NCBI RefSeq assembly: GCF_046630445.1
Contig: NC_092333.1
Location: 100,569,501 to 100,633,500 of the forward strand
Origin: Rutidosis leptorrhynchoides
Taxonomy: Eukaryota > Streptophyta > Magnoliopsida > Asterales > Asteraceae
Direction of reading: 5' to 3'
Length of the DNA stretch: 64,000 bases
The notes under the pieces were generated by a model. The model was not told the DNA's origin and did not search any database. It was given only the letters and a program-made list of their open reading frames with translations. This document shows positions 1 to 15,512 of the stretch, one piece after another. The position numbers and the translations under genes are program-made. Every line of letters begins with the position of its first letter. Position 1 is the first letter of the stretch.

Positions 1-1409
<1,409 letters not shown>

Positions 1410-1768
1410 TGTTTGGTGTCTCTTATCATTGTAGTTTTGTATCTTAAATGTAATGAATAATTTTGTTATGTGAAAGGGATTAGGACTAAAATACATTTTT
1501 ATAAATTTTGAGACAAAATATATATGGAAATATATTCGAGTTTAGAATATATTTACAAAAGTTAAAAAGTACAGGGACCAGATATGTAAAATTTGTATTT
1601 GCTTAACAACATTTAGGCGGCAATTTAGTTTAAACATTGTCGTTAGAGTCCAGATTAGGGAGTTAACTGTAATTAGTTAGTATTCTCTAATTCAGCTTAT
1701 ATATAAGCTTTAAATGTTGTTGATTTAATCAATCAAGAAAACATTTTGATAATCTTTTCCGTTTTATA

Positions 1769-1780
1769 TGGTATCAGATG
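1769..1780 (+). other. Primer-binding site of Copia A
   Basis: TGGTATCAGATG matches the usual plant initiator-Met tRNA PBS (TGGTATCAGAGC) except near its 3' end. It lies 145 bp upstream of the gag start, as expected for Copia. Confidence 0.7.
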
Positions 1781-1913
1781 GTTCACGATTCCTGAAACTC
1801 AAACCCTAACACACAAATTCATCGTGATAAGCTTGAATTAAGCTCGATCGAAGTCAAATTGACTGTGTATACACGATCATTATCACGAATTAAAGCTTTT
1901 TGATCACCAAATC

Positions 1914-2567
1914 ATGGTGATTCCAAAGAATCAACAAAACACCATTAACGATCCGTTGCACTTAGCTAGTTCTGATCATCCTGGCATAACCTTAACTAGT
2001 ACACCGTTTAATGGCACCAATTACCTAGGTTGGAGCCATACAATCAAAATGGCGCTAGGAGCTAAACCCAAATTAGGGTTTATTGATGGCATGATTGAAA
2101 AACCTGCTATCACTGACGAAGACTATCCATAGTGGACTCAATGTGATTATATGGTCACATGCTGGATCTTGAATTCAATGATAGCAGAGTTGTCTAAATC
2201 TTTCTTGTATGCTTCTTGTGCTACTGGTTTATGGAAGGATTTAGATGAAAGGTATGGTCAAAGCAATGGTCTGTTGATTTATCAAATTGAAAGAGATCTC
2301 AGTAAAGTCACACAAGGTAATCTCACTGTTGCAGCCTATTATAATAAGTTGAAAAGATGTTGGGATGAACTTCAGAGTCTCAATGGGATTCCTACATGTA
2401 GCTATGGTAGAATGAGGGAATACACTTATGGTGTTACAGAGAAGTTCTTGGGTATTGAAAGCAGGTCAAAGTTGATTCAGGTTCTAATGAGATTGAATGA
2501 TGAATATGAATCTGTGAGAAGTAAAATCTTGTCAATGGATCCTCTACCAAGTCTTAACAAAGCATAC
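1914..2567 (+). pseudogene. Copia A gag, N-terminal part
   Basis: This is the N-terminus of a Copia polyprotein that forms the particle shell. It opens with DPLHLASSDHPG and NYLGWSHTIKMALGAK, typical of the Copia-like N-terminal gag domain (Retrotran_gag_3/UBN2 type). The later IERDLSKVTQG and YYNKLKRCWDEL motifs are classic Copia gag. One in-frame TAG at 2130-2132 (between YP and WTQC, where CAG would be expected) interrupts the frame, and the frame is otherwise open to 2567. There it is cut in the sequence LNKAY by the insertion at 2568, and it resumes with YIVQQVEK at 62748 in the same phase. The gene is dead by nonsense mutation and by insertion. The ATG at 1914 was chosen because it is the first one after the PBS and precedes the conserved start region. 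Confidence 0.9.
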
Positions 2568-3888
2568 TGATGTGTGCGGAACAATACATCTTTTACACTC
2601 TAATTTATACGTGATTCAAACACTACAAATAAGCACACACAACTAACGAGCACTTCGAACCCGGTTATTATAGTACTTTAATGTAAGTATTCGTTTCAAG
2701 TTCGTCCAAAGAGGGCGATGTAAGTCGGATAATTGAAACTATTACTTGTCCTAGGGTTTGTTTGATTGGGTTTGCGATAGATTTTAACTAACAACTAAAC
2801 TTTTCAAATAAACACACTTAAACTTAACTAGCAACAAGTAACAAATAACTAAGAAATGAGATTTAATCAATAAGACAAAGAGTGTTCACTTATCTAATCC
2901 TCTCTATGCTTGGATTGCCCTTGTTTCACCCAATTTGATATCACTTTAGTTGTTTGAACTTGTAAATGTTTAGTAATACTACCAAACCTTAATCATATTA
3001 TACTTTTATAAATTTAAATAAGCATGGTATCCTAAGATCAAGTTAAGTATGAGTTGATTATTGAGATTATGCTCGGGTTGAAATCATTTAAAACCCTTTA
3101 ACCATCAAAATTACTTAAGATAGTCAAACACCACTATGTTGAACAGTGGTCAATTAAAAACCAACTTAGACTAGAAACACAATCACTTGAAATCCCTATT
3201 CTAGTTGTCTAGATCACCTAAGGTGTTGAAGCACAAATTAATTCACTTCTCAAATCACTAAGAGAGCTACTCAACCTATGTAATCAAAGTAAAACCAATA
3301 TCAAATCATAGCAATGGACCTCATAGCTAACACAATAATACTAGCTCATGTATTTTCATTTAAAACAACTTCATTCAATAGATTAAGGGCTAATCCTATG
3401 CATTAGAGATTCATAGATAAGCAAACACAAATGATTTAGCCAAACATAGCAAAGATTACACTAGTAATAAGCATAAAAATATCAATAAACATCATTTTGA
3501 GTGATTACAAGTAATTAGTTCAAAGCTAGATGAAGAAAAACAAAGATTACAACTAATTAGTGCAAAATGAGTAAAGTAAAGTGGAGATTACAACCCAAAA
3601 TGATAAATAAAAGAAGATATAAGCTATAATCATAAGATAAACAAGAATAAAATCAATTAAAACTAAAGCATTCATCATTACAAGTAGAGAAAATAAGAAC
3701 AAGTGCTAAAATGGAAAGGAAATTACAAAATGGAGAATGGATGATGTAGATCTAGCATCTAACTTCACTAATCTTTGACTTGGAACATGAAATTAGGCTT
3801 TTATATTGATGGAATCATGATTGGAACCCTTTTAGGGCTCTAAAATGGCCTAAGGAAGCAGCTCTCTCACTCAAAAACCCCAAATATG

Positions 3889-3898
3889 CGTTTATAGG
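3889..3898 (-). promoter_or_regulatory. TATA box of the minus-strand solo LTR
   Basis: The minus strand reads CCTATAAACG about 27 bp downstream of the GC-rich minisatellite and ahead of a CT-rich stretch. This is the normal order of U3 then R. Confidence 0.55.
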
Positions 3899-3919
3899 TC
3901 GGCTGAATTTTCTGGTTGA

Positions 3920-4075
3920 ATCAGCGACAGGAGCGACGCTTCTGGAATAGGAGCGGTGCTTTTGGGAGGACAGGAGCGGCGCTTTTGGGAGGACAGGAGC
4001 GTCGCTTTTGGGTAGGAGCGGCGCTTTTGGCACATAGGAGCGGCGCTTTTGTGCTGGAGCGGCGCTTTTGACCAC
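3920..4075 (-). repeat. GC-rich minisatellite in U3 of the solo LTR
   Basis: Seven imperfect units of about 20-23 bp share the core ggagcggcgcttttgg. Two more follow the insertion at 62489-62530, so the array was split by element L. It gives spurious minus-strand ORFs (3815-4102 and 3892-4077). Confidence 0.9.
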
Positions 4076-4106
4076 ATATCTTTTTAACACACATTTTAGC
4101 ATATAG

Positions 4107-5030
4107 TGTTGGTGATTTTAGAATGATCCAACGTCATTTTAGTTGATTGGATTGCTAATTTGAAAGTGATCGAACCATTGAAACGCTACACGGATTTGGA
4201 GAGTGTGGAGTACACGTTCGTAAAGTGTAAAATGGTTTGAGGTTACGTTAGTAAGCTTGGAAATAATGTTTGGAACATTAGAAATGCGAAACTCGACTTA
4301 AAAGGCTAACACGCTTGAAAATAAGCTTAAAATTAATTTTGGTGTTCAGTAGCTTTAAGCCGAGGCGCGACTCCTGGGCCCACGGCGTGGCTTAAAGGGT
4401 GAAATTGTGGCCACGGCGTGGCTCCTGGACCCGCGGCGCGGCTTAAAGTGTGATTTTGAGGTCGAGAGTTTTGGCATCTTTGGAAGTGTGGTGCTTTGTT
4501 AGCCCGCGGCGCGGCTCCTGAGCCCGCAACGCGGCTTAACACTGAAATCGCTGAAAAGGTGCCTTTTCAACCCAAAAGGCACATTTGAACCCCAAACATT
4601 TTGGGGTTGTTCCAGGGCATTTAGCTGCGATTTTTACATGTTTTTAGACCATTTTAAGTCTAAATACATGAATATTAACTTCCAAGTCACTAGTAGGTAT
4701 GAATCAAAGGTTGTGACTGTTCATCAAACCTTTTGACCCATTATAAATACACCCTTTGTGTATTTGGAAAAGGCTCCAGATTTTTCAACCTTTTTGCACA
4801 CTTTCAACTCACAACAATTAGAAGATACTTTCTGCAATTGTTAGATTGTTTTCTTCTAGCCAAGACAACAATTTCATCTTTGTCTTATCCCAATCAAAAC
4901 TTCGTGCAACCGTGGCTAAGTGGGTCAAAATATTCGATTAGGAAAGTGTTCACACGATTCAAAGATCAATCTGGAGTCATTACCGTTTCATGCACGAAAA
5001 GCATTAGTTAACACCCACGATTATATAACA
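4107..5030 (+). repeat. 5' LTR of element L
   Basis: Matches 61565-62488 over the full 924 bp. It contains a GC-rich repeated block around 4358-4545 (variants of gcgcggctcctgggcccgcg, some ending in cggcttaaa) and a TATA box (ATTATAAATACACC) near 4740. A palindromic ccttttcaacccaaaagg motif lies near 4562. Confidence 0.92.
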
Positions 5031-5991
5031 TTCTAATCGAATATTTGTGATTACTATTTCTGGAGAAACGGTGAAAGAAAAGACTTCCAATTTGGTGTGA
5101 AGTTTGAAGGAATTGTATTGTGTTGATGTCAGAATTTTCATGGACTTATGGGCTTCCTATTGGATGTACATAACGGATTCTAATCATCAAGTTGATGGGT
5201 TTAAGAATCAAGTGATGGATCTACACATTGGTTGAGTCATCATGACAAGTATACAATTTCTATTCATCTTGATTAATCTTTTGCCATGATTTTGATAAAT
5301 AGAAATGCATGATAAATGATTTGCATGAAATAATGATGATTTAATTCAAAAATTCATCATATGAAATAACTTGATCATGAACCTATGTTGGCATGAATTA
5401 ATGGTTAGTCCAATCTAGTTTGATTGGGTTTGGATATGTACAATTAATGGGATATGTTGGCCATTACATTTGATCATGAAATTCTGTATATGAATGAATG
5501 CATGGGATACATTTGCATATTGATCAAATATTTGACATGGGGTTTGATGTCAGAATTAACATATTATTTTATTAATAATATGGAATAAGTTGGTGGCCAC
5601 ATATTGGAATCTGTTGAAGATAAACAGATTTGTTCATGATGATTTGTTCATGATGATTAAGTTATAATTATTTAAATTATGGGCATAAACATATCAATAA
5701 AACAACATGAAGAGTTTTGATCATGATTGCATGTATATTAGAATGATTTCATACATGGTTACATACATGATCTATAATATGTATGCATGTTGACACATAG
5801 AAACTAGTTAAATGTTGTGTCATTAATTTATTTTATAGTTGAAGTGAATGTGTTGATACAATTTTGCATGGATATGTGATATCAATAAAAGAATGTGTTA
5901 ATATATTCTTTGAAAATTGACATGGAAACCCCATGGTTGTTTATATATTCTTTGAATATTGGCATAAACAACTCCCTATGTTTGTGGATAT
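5031..5991. other. Internal region of element L, 5' segment
   Basis: AT-rich with no ORF showing a recognisable domain. Short repeats of atgatttgttcatgatga occur near 5630-5660. No canonical Met, Asp or Lys PBS is visible just after 5030. Confidence 0.6.
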
Positions 5992-6353
5992 TGATAATGC
6001 TAAAAGCGAACATATATTTCATAGCATTATCCTTCAAGAAAGACAAGCTTTTAGTTGCAATTGTTCTATTTACAAGTGATATTCGTTTAAATAATAAAAA
6101 GTGAAGACAAAAGACAGATTCGACGATTTGAAGACGCAAACGACCAAAACGCTAAAAAGTACAAAGTACAATCCAAGTAGTTCAATTTATTGATGAGAAA
6201 CTTCTAAAAATTACAAGAGTACAAGTCGTGAAACGCAAAGAACAAGATATTAAATCGTACGAAAGGACGTTCAAAAATCTGAAACCGAGACATGAACCAA
6301 CTATCAACGCATGACGCAACGGGCCTAAAATTACAAGTCAACTATGCACATGA

Positions 6354-6360
<7 letters not shown>

Positions 6361-6414
<54 letters not shown>
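6361..6414. repeat. (AT)n microsatellite in Athila-1 LTR
   Basis: Pure TA run just upstream of the palindrome pair. Athila-2 LTRs have a longer interrupted AT stretch here. Confidence 0.95.
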
Positions 6415-6419
<5 letters not shown>

Positions 6420-6480
6420 TGTATAATTAAATAAAAGGTCAGCAAACTAGAAAACAAATCATTGTGAGCTGGCCAGGGAA

Positions 6481-6529
6481 GCCATGCGATCGCATGGCCA
6501 GCAAGACCAAAATCCATGCGATCGCATGG
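6481..6529. promoter_or_regulatory. Palindrome pair in U3 of Athila-1
   Basis: Two perfect palindromes with core ATGCGATCGCAT lie at 6481-6498 (arms GCC/GGC) and 6514-6529 (arms CC/GG), about 20-40 bp upstream of the putative TATA. Their place and symmetry suggest a dimeric protein site or a foldback. The function is inferred. Confidence 0.75.
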
Positions 6530-7653
6530 GATGAAAAGCAAGGTCAGGTGCTGTAAATAGCCAGCGAATTCGACGTTTTATTTACACCTTCATCAATATT
6601 ATATCTCACTCTCTCAATTATATATTTATATTTTATAATTATAATTTTAATATTAAGTTAATAATAATTAGGTTATAGTAGTGAATATTTTAAGTTTGTA
6701 AGTCGAAACTCTGTCAGTGTAACACTACGCGATAAATACTCATTGTAAGTTATGTTCAACCTTTTTAAATTAATGTCTCGTAGCTAAGTTATTATTATGC
6801 TTATTTAAGCCGAAGTAATCGTGATGTTGGACTAAATATTAAGACTGTGTTATTGGGCTTTGGACCATAATTGGGGTTTGGATATAAGACCGACACTTGT
6901 GGAAATTGGACTATGGGCTATTAATGGGCTTTATATTAACTAAATGATATCTCATTACTTTAATATAAAGATTTATAATTTGACGTATTTATTTATAACC
7001 ACATACGCTTGACTGGGTACGGTGGGTGAGATATCTATAAATACTGATGATTGTTCATTTGACCGGACACGGGGATGGATTAATAGTCACTGGACTCATT
7101 AAAACAGGGGTGGATTACATTCAAGGGTAATTGGTGTAATTGTTAACAAAGTATTAAAACCTTGGATTACACGCAGTCGATAACCAGGTGTATTCATTTA
7201 ACAAAGTATTAAGACCTTGTTACAGTTTAAGTCCCCAATTAGTTGGAATATTTGACTTCAGGTATAAGGTTAATTTGCCGAAGACTCTCGCACTTTATAA
7301 TTATGACCGATGGACTATTATGGACAAAGCCAGATGGACATATCAAATAATCCAGGACAAAGGACAATTAACCCATGGTAATAAATTAAAATCAACACGT
7401 CAAACATCATGATTACGGAAGTTTAAATAAGCATAATTCGTTTTATTTATATCTCATCGTACTTTTATTTACCATCATTTATTTATCGTCATTTTATTTA
7501 TCGTACTTTAAATTATCGTCATTTACTTTACGCTTTAAATTAAGTTATATTTATATTTAATATTTTACATTAGGTTTTAATTGTGATTTAAGTCTTAAAA
7601 TTAACAAACCGATCATTAAACGGTAAAACTCTCCTTTTATAATAATAATATTA

Positions 7654-7655
<2 letters not shown>

Positions 7656-7729
<74 letters not shown>
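7656..7729. repeat. (AT)n microsatellite near the end of Athila-1 LTR
   Basis: Pure TA run. The matching site of Athila-2 (near 19264) has only a few repeats. Confidence 0.95.
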
Positions 7730-7731
<2 letters not shown>

Positions 7732-7972
7732 AATATAGTTTAAAATAAATATAGCGTTAAACTTAGCCAGCTACCTGTGGAACGAACCGGACTTACTAAA
7801 AACTACATTACTCTACGATTAGGTACACTGCCTATAAGTGTTTTAGCAAGGTTTAGGTATATCCATTCAATAAATAAATAAATAACTTGTGTAAAATTGT
7901 ATCATATTTAATAGTATTTCGTGGTAAAACATAATCTATTTCATACTACACCTCGCACACATCAAGTATTTT

Positions 7973-7990
7973 TGGCGCCGCTGTCGGGAA
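7973..7990 (+). other. Primer-binding site of Athila-1
   Basis: TGGCGCCGCTGTCGGGAA follows the LTR end by 8 bp. It differs slightly from the Athila-2 PBS and is of the Asp-tRNA type used by Athila elements. Confidence 0.85.
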
Positions 7991-9354
<1,364 letters not shown>

Positions 9355-12300
9355 ATGCACCGAGCAAAACGTTCACCACCTTTCATACGTTCACCTCCTG
9401 TAACTCGATCAAGACATCTAGCCAATATTGTCGTCGTTGATTTTTCTTTAGAATCATCATCAAGTCGACCAAGTACTACAATTTAAATATCCGATAATCC
9501 ATTTTTTGAACCCGACTTCACAATTGAGAATCCGGAGGATATTCAAGGACAATTCAGAGATCCTGAACCACTAATCATTCCTCCTGAACCACAAATTATA
9601 CAACCAGAGATTGTCGAGGAAGAAACCATTAAATCAAAATCCTCTAGTGATTCAGATTCAACAAATTCAATCATGGAAAATCAGGAACCTCTAAGTATGG
9701 AAGATCGAATGAGAGCTACACGCACTGGCCAAGGTCATGCCATTACTCAACTAGACATTAATGCACCAGATTATGAAATCAAAGGACAAATCCTACACAT
9801 GGTAACTAATCAATGCCAATTTAGTGGTACACCAAAAGAAGATCCAAATGAACATCTTCGAACCTTTAATAGGATCTGTACTCTATTCAAAATCAGAGAA
9901 GTTGAGAATGAACAGATCTATCTCATGTTGTTTCCCTAGACTTTAAAGAGAGAAGCCAAAGATTGGTTAGAATCGTTACCTGAAGGGGCGATTGACACAT
10001 GGGATGTTTTAGTTGAGAAATTTCTTAAAAGATTCTTTTCGACATCTAAAGCCGTGAGACTTCAAGGAGAAATTGTTACGTTCGCGCAAAAGCCAAATGA
10101 AACATTATATGAGGCGTGGACAAGATTCAGAAAGTTGTTGAGAGGATGTCCTCAGCATGGTTTAGATACTTATCAAATAGTACAAATATTCTACCAAGGA
10201 TGTGATGTTGCTACACGAAAAGACATCGACATAGCAGCTGGTGGTTCCATTATGAAGAAAACCGCAACTGAAGCTCACAAAATTATTGATAACACAGCCT
10301 CCCACTCACATGAGTGGCACCAAGAAAAAGATATTTTTCGTTCATCTAAATCGGCTAGAGCCGATTCTAGCCATGACTTTAATTCCATTTCCGCAAAATT
10401 AGATGCTTTCGAGAGACGAATGGAAAAGATGACTAAAGATATTCATGCAATACGAATTAGTTGTGAGCAGTGTGGAGGACCACATTTGACAAAGATTGTC
10501 TTACTATTGAACAAACAATGGAACAAAGAGAGAATGTTTCATACATGAATCAATGGCCTGGAAATAATTATCAAAATAATTATCAACCGCCAAGACCAAA
10601 CTACAATCAAAATCAGAATTATAACCGAAATGTTCCATACAACAACCAACAAGGTCCTAGCAATCAACAAGTATCTAATAATACTTACAACCAGCAAAGA
10701 CCTATTTTTCCAAATAAACCACCACAAACCGATGATAAAAAGCCAAATTTAGAAGATATGATGTCGAAGCTAGTTGAATCTCAAACGCAGTTTTTCACAT
10801 CTCAGAAACAAACTAATAAACAAAATGCTCAAGCATTTAGAAATCAACAAGCTTCTATTCAAAATCTGGAACAAGAAGTAAGCAACCTAGCAAGGTTGAT
10901 AGGTGAAAGAAAACCGAGGAGTCTACCTAGCGATACAAATGCTAATCCCCGAAATAAAACAGCTAAAGCCATTACCACAAGAAGTGGTATTACACTTAAA
11001 TCACCTGAAATTCCTGTAATTTCTGATGACTCTATTCCTACTACACAGGGACCACAGCCTGAGCAAGAGAAGGAATCAGAACCGGTAGGTGAAAAGGTTA
11101 ATGAAGATAACACCGTTAAGGCAAAGTCTTATGTTAAACCATACCAACCACCGCTTCCTTACCTGAGTAAAATGAGAAAAGAAAGACTTGAAGCCGAGCA
11201 ATCCAAATTCTTGGATATGTTTAAACAAATAAATGTCAATCTTCCTTTCATTGATGTGATTTCAGGAATGCTAAGATACGTTAAATTCCCGAAAGATCTA
11301 ATCACAAATAGAAAAAAAATGGAAGAACTCTCGGCTGTTACAATGAATGCTAATTGTTCTGCAGTGCTGTTGAATAAGCTACCAGAAAAACTCTCTGATC
11401 CAGGAAGTTTCACAATTCCATGTTTTCTGGGTAGTCTTAGTTCAATAGAAGCATTGGTAGACTTAGGTGCTAGTATAAATTTAATGCCGTATTCACTATA
11501 TACTAAACTAGACCTTGGAGAATTGAAACCAACATGAATAAGCATACAACTAGCCGATCGATCAGTAAAATATCCTAGAGGGATAATGGAGAACATGCTA
11601 GTTAAAGTTGGTACTTTAGTATTTCCAGTAGACTTTGTTATTCTGGACATGGAAGAAGATTCTCGAGTTCCTCTCATATTAGGAAGACCATTCTTAAACA
11701 CGGTTAAAGCAATAATAGACGTGTTTGGTAAGAAACTAACCCTAAGTATAGAGGACGAGAGTGTTACCTTTTCTGTTGATAGAGCCATGCAACAACCGCA
11801 ATCTGTAGATGATACATGTTATTATATTCAAACTATAGATTCACATGCAGAATTGTTAGAAGAATTTCCAGAACTACAAGGAACAGAAAAATGTTCTTTA
11901 GGAGAAGGAACTGAACCAATTGATGAAGCTGGAATGTTAGCTACACTCATGGCTAATGATTACGAACCAATAAAAGAAGAACTTCAAATGTTAAAAGAAG
12001 AAGACAGATATCGATAAAAATCATCGATAGAAGAACCACCGATATTAGAGTTAAAGCCACTTCCAACCCATTTGGAATACGCTTATTTACATGGTGAATC
12101 TAAATTACCTGTAATAATCTCATCTTCTCTTACGGAAAATGAAAAATCTCAACTCATTTCTGTGCTAAAAGCTCATAAACCAGCTATTGAATGGAAGATT
12201 CATGACATTAAAGGTATAAGTCCTTCGTATTGTACACATAAAATCCTTATGGAAGAAGGTAATAAAACATATGTGCAACGCCAATGAAGACTAAATCCTA

Positions 12301-14925
12301 ATATGCAAGATGTTGTTAAGAAAGAAATTATTAAACTGCTAGATGCAGGTTTAATTTATCCAATCTCTGATAGTCCATGGGTAAGCCCAGTTCAATGCGT
12401 ACCTAAGAAGGGTGGCATCACTGTCATCACAAATGAAAAATATGAGCTTATTCCTACTAGGATTATAACAGGATGGCATGTTTGTATTGATTATAGAAAA
12501 TAAAATGACGCCACCAGAAAAGATCACTTTCCCTTACCTTTCATTGATCAAATGTTGGAAAGGTTAGCCGGAAATAGTTACTATTGTTTTCTTGACGGTT
12601 TCTTCGGATATTTTCAAATTCCAATCGCACCTGAGGACCAAGAGAAAACCACCTTCACGTGCCCTTATGGTACTTTTGCTTACAAACGCATGCCATTTAA
12701 ACTTTGCAACGCCCCTGCAAACTTTCAAAGGTGCATGATGGCGATTTTGCACGACATGATAGAAGAATGCATGGAAGTTTTCATGGATGACTTTTCAGTC
12801 TTCGGTGATACTTTTGAAACATGTCTAGTTAATCGTGAATGAATGCTTATTAGATGCGAGCAATCAAATCTTGTACTTAATTGGCAAAAATGTCATTTCA
12901 TGGTTAAAGAAGGCATCGTTCTTGGTCATAAAATTTCAAAGTAGATGTAATTGCTAAACTTCTACATCCCACCAATGTTAGAGGAGTTAGGAGTTTTCTA
13001 GGGCATGCCGGTTTTTACCGACGTTTCATAAAAGATTTTTCTAAAATTGCCACTCCTATGAACAAACTCCTAGAAAAGGATGCCCCATTCATCTTTTCGG
13101 ATGAATGTATCAAATCTTTTAATATTCTTAAAGAAAAACTAACTAATGCGCCGATTATGATAACTCCAAATTGGAATCTACCATTTGAACTCATGTGCGA
13201 TGCAAGTGATTTTGCAATGGGAGCCGTTTTAGGTCAAAGGATTGAAAAATGATTTCAACCTATTTATTACGCTAGTAAGACGTTACAAGGAGCACAAATG
13301 AATTACACAACTACTGAAAAAGAACTCCTTGCTATTGTCTTTGCTTTTGACAAATTTCGTTCATATCTCGTTCTAGCAAAAACGGTGGTCTATACTGATC
13401 ATTCTGCTCTTAAATACCTATTTTCAAAACAAAATTCCAAACCACGATTAATCCGTTAGATCTTACTCTTACAAGAGTTCGATATTGAAATCCGAGACAA
13501 AAAGGGAGCAGAAAATCTCGCCGCTGATCATTTTTCTCGCCTTGAAAATCCCGAATTAGAAGTTCTAAATCAATCGGCCATACATGATAACTTTCCTGAT
13601 GAATATCTCTTGAAAATCGATTATAATGAAATTCCATGATTTGCAGACTATGCAAACTACTTAGTATGTGGATTCCCGAAAAAAGGGTTGTCGTACCAAA
13701 AATGAAAGAATTTTTTTAGTGATATAAAACACTATTTTTGGGAAGATCTACATTTGTTTAAGAGATGTCCCGATGGAATAATACGCCGATGTGTATTCGG
13801 GGATGAAGCTAGTCAAATTTTAAACCATTGTCACACAGGACCAACAGGAGGGCATTATGGGCCTCAACTCACAGCAAGGAAAGTCTACGACGCTGGATTC
13901 TATTGGCCTTCAATTTTCAAAGACGCAAGCCTTCTTTGTAAATCCTGTGATGCTTGTCAAAGGGCCAGAAAAATAAGTCAACGTGATGAAATGCCATAAG
14001 ATGTCATTCAAGTATGTGAAGTATTTGACGTTTGGGGTATTGACTTTATGAGTCCATTTCCAAAATCTCATAATAATCTCTACATTCTCGTTGCCATTGA
14101 TTATGTATCTAAATGGGTGGAAGCACAAGCTCTCCTAACTAACGATGCACGAGTTGTAGTTAACTTCTTAAAATGTCTTTTTGCAAGGTTCAGAACACCG
14201 AAAGCTTTAATAAGTGATCGGGGTACTCATTTTTGTAATAATCAACTTGGGAACGTTCTCAAAAGATATGGAGTAACTCTTAAAATCTCAACCGCTTATC
14301 ATCCACAAGTAAGTGGACAAGTTGAAAATACCAACCGAGCTTTAAAACATATTCTAGAGAAAACTGTAGGATCAAATCCAAAGGAATGGTCCATGAAATT
14401 GGAGGATGCACTCTGGGCTTTTAGAACAGCCTACAAAACTCCAATTGGCACCACACCTTTTAAACTTGTTTACGAAAAAGCATGTCACCTTCCAGTAGAA
14501 ATTGAGCACAAAGCATTTTGGGCTTTGAAGACATGTAATCTTGATTTGCATGAAGCTGGATGTCTAAGGTTAAGTCAACTAAACGAATTAGAAGAATTGA
14601 GACATGATGCATATGAAAATTCGTTAATCTATAAGGAAAGAACGAAGAAATGGCATGATAAAAGAATCAAAAGTTCAAAAGAATTAAGGAAGGAGACAGA
14701 GTCCTTCTTTTTAATTCAAGATTCAAGCTATTTCCTGGAAAATTGAAATCAAGATGGTCTGGACCATTCATAGTCAAAAGAGTTTTCCCATATGGAATAA
14801 TAGAATTGATAAATTCAAACGGAATTGAATTTAAATTCAATGGTCACAGAGTTAAACACTATATTCATAGTCCGAGGGAAGTTGACAATGAAGTTAATCA
14901 CAATTTTAACACTACAACTAACTAA
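9355..14925 (+). pseudogene. Athila-1 gag-pol polyprotein (heavily mutated)
   Basis: Collinear with the Athila-2 polyprotein and clearly from the same family. It contains gag with a CEQCGGPH zinc knuckle (about 10463), a retropepsin motif DLGASINLMP (about 11460) that keeps its catalytic Asp and Gly, RT with FMDD (about 12780), RNase H with CDASDF, and integrase with an HHCC finger and DDE motifs. Nonsense codons are numerous, for example TAA at 9483-9485 and TAG at 9937-9939 (where Trp is expected). A 1-bp deletion near 10492 shifts the frame inside the zinc knuckle. A 28-bp deletion near 12940, between short AAAG repeats, shifts the frame in RT, and another shift lies near 14690. It cannot make an active polyprotein. 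Confidence 0.93.
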
Positions 14926-15095
14926 GTGTTGGGAGATTCAAATGTTCTAAGAAATAATATAATGCTGTCTAGATTTAGATTTTCTGTTTTCGTGTAGTTC
15001 TCGAGAATGGAATCCGAATGGTCTTTTCCTAGCAGACCCTAAAGAACTAGTCTTCTCCCTCCATTCTGAATTTTTATGTTTTTAGGTTTTACGAG

Positions 15096-15512
15096 ATGAA
15101 AAATTCCTTTGATTTGAACCATGGTCTACTACTACACGCTATGATTACTAAATGTAATAATAACACTTTTTCGAGTGAACTGGTATCATTCATAAGAGGC
15201 AAAATGGACGAAGTGAGGAAAGAACTCAGGAACAATCATAATAAGACACATTTTGGTAAAGGAAAATCAAAATCCGCAACAAAAAGAAGAGCACGACACC
15301 TTGAAAGATGTCATAAATGCGGAAAATGGTCACACGAAGGGAAATGTTCGAACAATCAAACACATTCCAATTCTGAATTCGTTACTCTATGCAGAGAAGG
15401 ACCATTCATATGTTTAGAAGAAAAGTTATTGAAAATTCGTGGTTACGCTTACGTAGCTGTGGAAAACCAAATCGAACGACTCTCCTATGAGTTGACTAAA
15501 GCAGGTCTCTGA
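15096..15512 (+). CDS. Small accessory protein with zinc-knuckle-like motif (Athila-1 copy)
   Basis: This 138-codon ORF is fully open although the gag-pol just upstream is ruined. It matches the 138-codon ORF at 26684-27100 in Athila-2 without indels and with about 69% identity by hand. A lysine/arginine-rich stretch leads into CHKCGKWSHEGKC (C-x2-C-x4-H-x3-C, one residue shorter than the classic retroviral knuckle). The FVTLC...GPFICLEE block that follows is nearly invariant between the copies. The motif suggests nucleic-acid binding. I do not recognise a named family. A pyrimidine-rich stretch ending TTTTTAG lies just upstream (to 15085), and CAG/GTAAGT lies 16 bp after the stop (15526-15534), so the ORF sits in a candidate exon. 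Confidence 0.75.
   Translation: MKNSFDLNHGLLLHAMITKCNNNTFSSELVSFIRGKMDEVRKELRNNHNKTHFGKGKSKSATKRRARHLERCHKCGKWSHEGKCSNNQTHSNSEFVTLCREGPFICLEEKLLKIRGYAYVAVENQIERLSYELTKAGL

Larger units (their letters stand above)
2568..4106 (-). mobile_element. Athila-type solo LTR on the minus strand, 3' part
   Basis: Bounded by TSD catac (2563-2567 and 62743-62747). Read on the minus strand, the whole unit (62742-62489 joined to 4106-2568, about 1.8 kb) begins TGATATTGCTC and ends CCGCACACATCA. The other Athila-type LTRs here begin TGATAATGC or TGATAACTCC and end in ACATCA. It has no internal region, so it is a solo LTR made by LTR-LTR recombination and later split by element L. Apart from the TATA box and minisatellite, I see nothing coding here. 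Confidence 0.75.
5992..7964 (+). repeat. 5' LTR of Athila-1
   Basis: Starts TGATAATGC, ends CGCACACATCA, and aligns with the Athila-2 LTRs. Two (AT)n tracts and a palindrome pair are inside. Downstream of the palindromes, tgtaaatagccagcg is the likely TATA and start region. Confidence 0.9.

Noticed and set aside
3815-4102. Minus-strand ORFs with repeated Lys-Arg-Arg-Ser motifs
   Set aside because: They arise from the GC-rich minisatellite in the solo LTR. The repeat period is not conserved in one frame and no domain is present.
11159-11788. Long minus-strand ORFs opposite gag-pol (also 22726-23244, 56981-57526)
   Set aside because: Shadow frames of strongly coding plus-strand sequence. They lack their own motifs and vary between copies.
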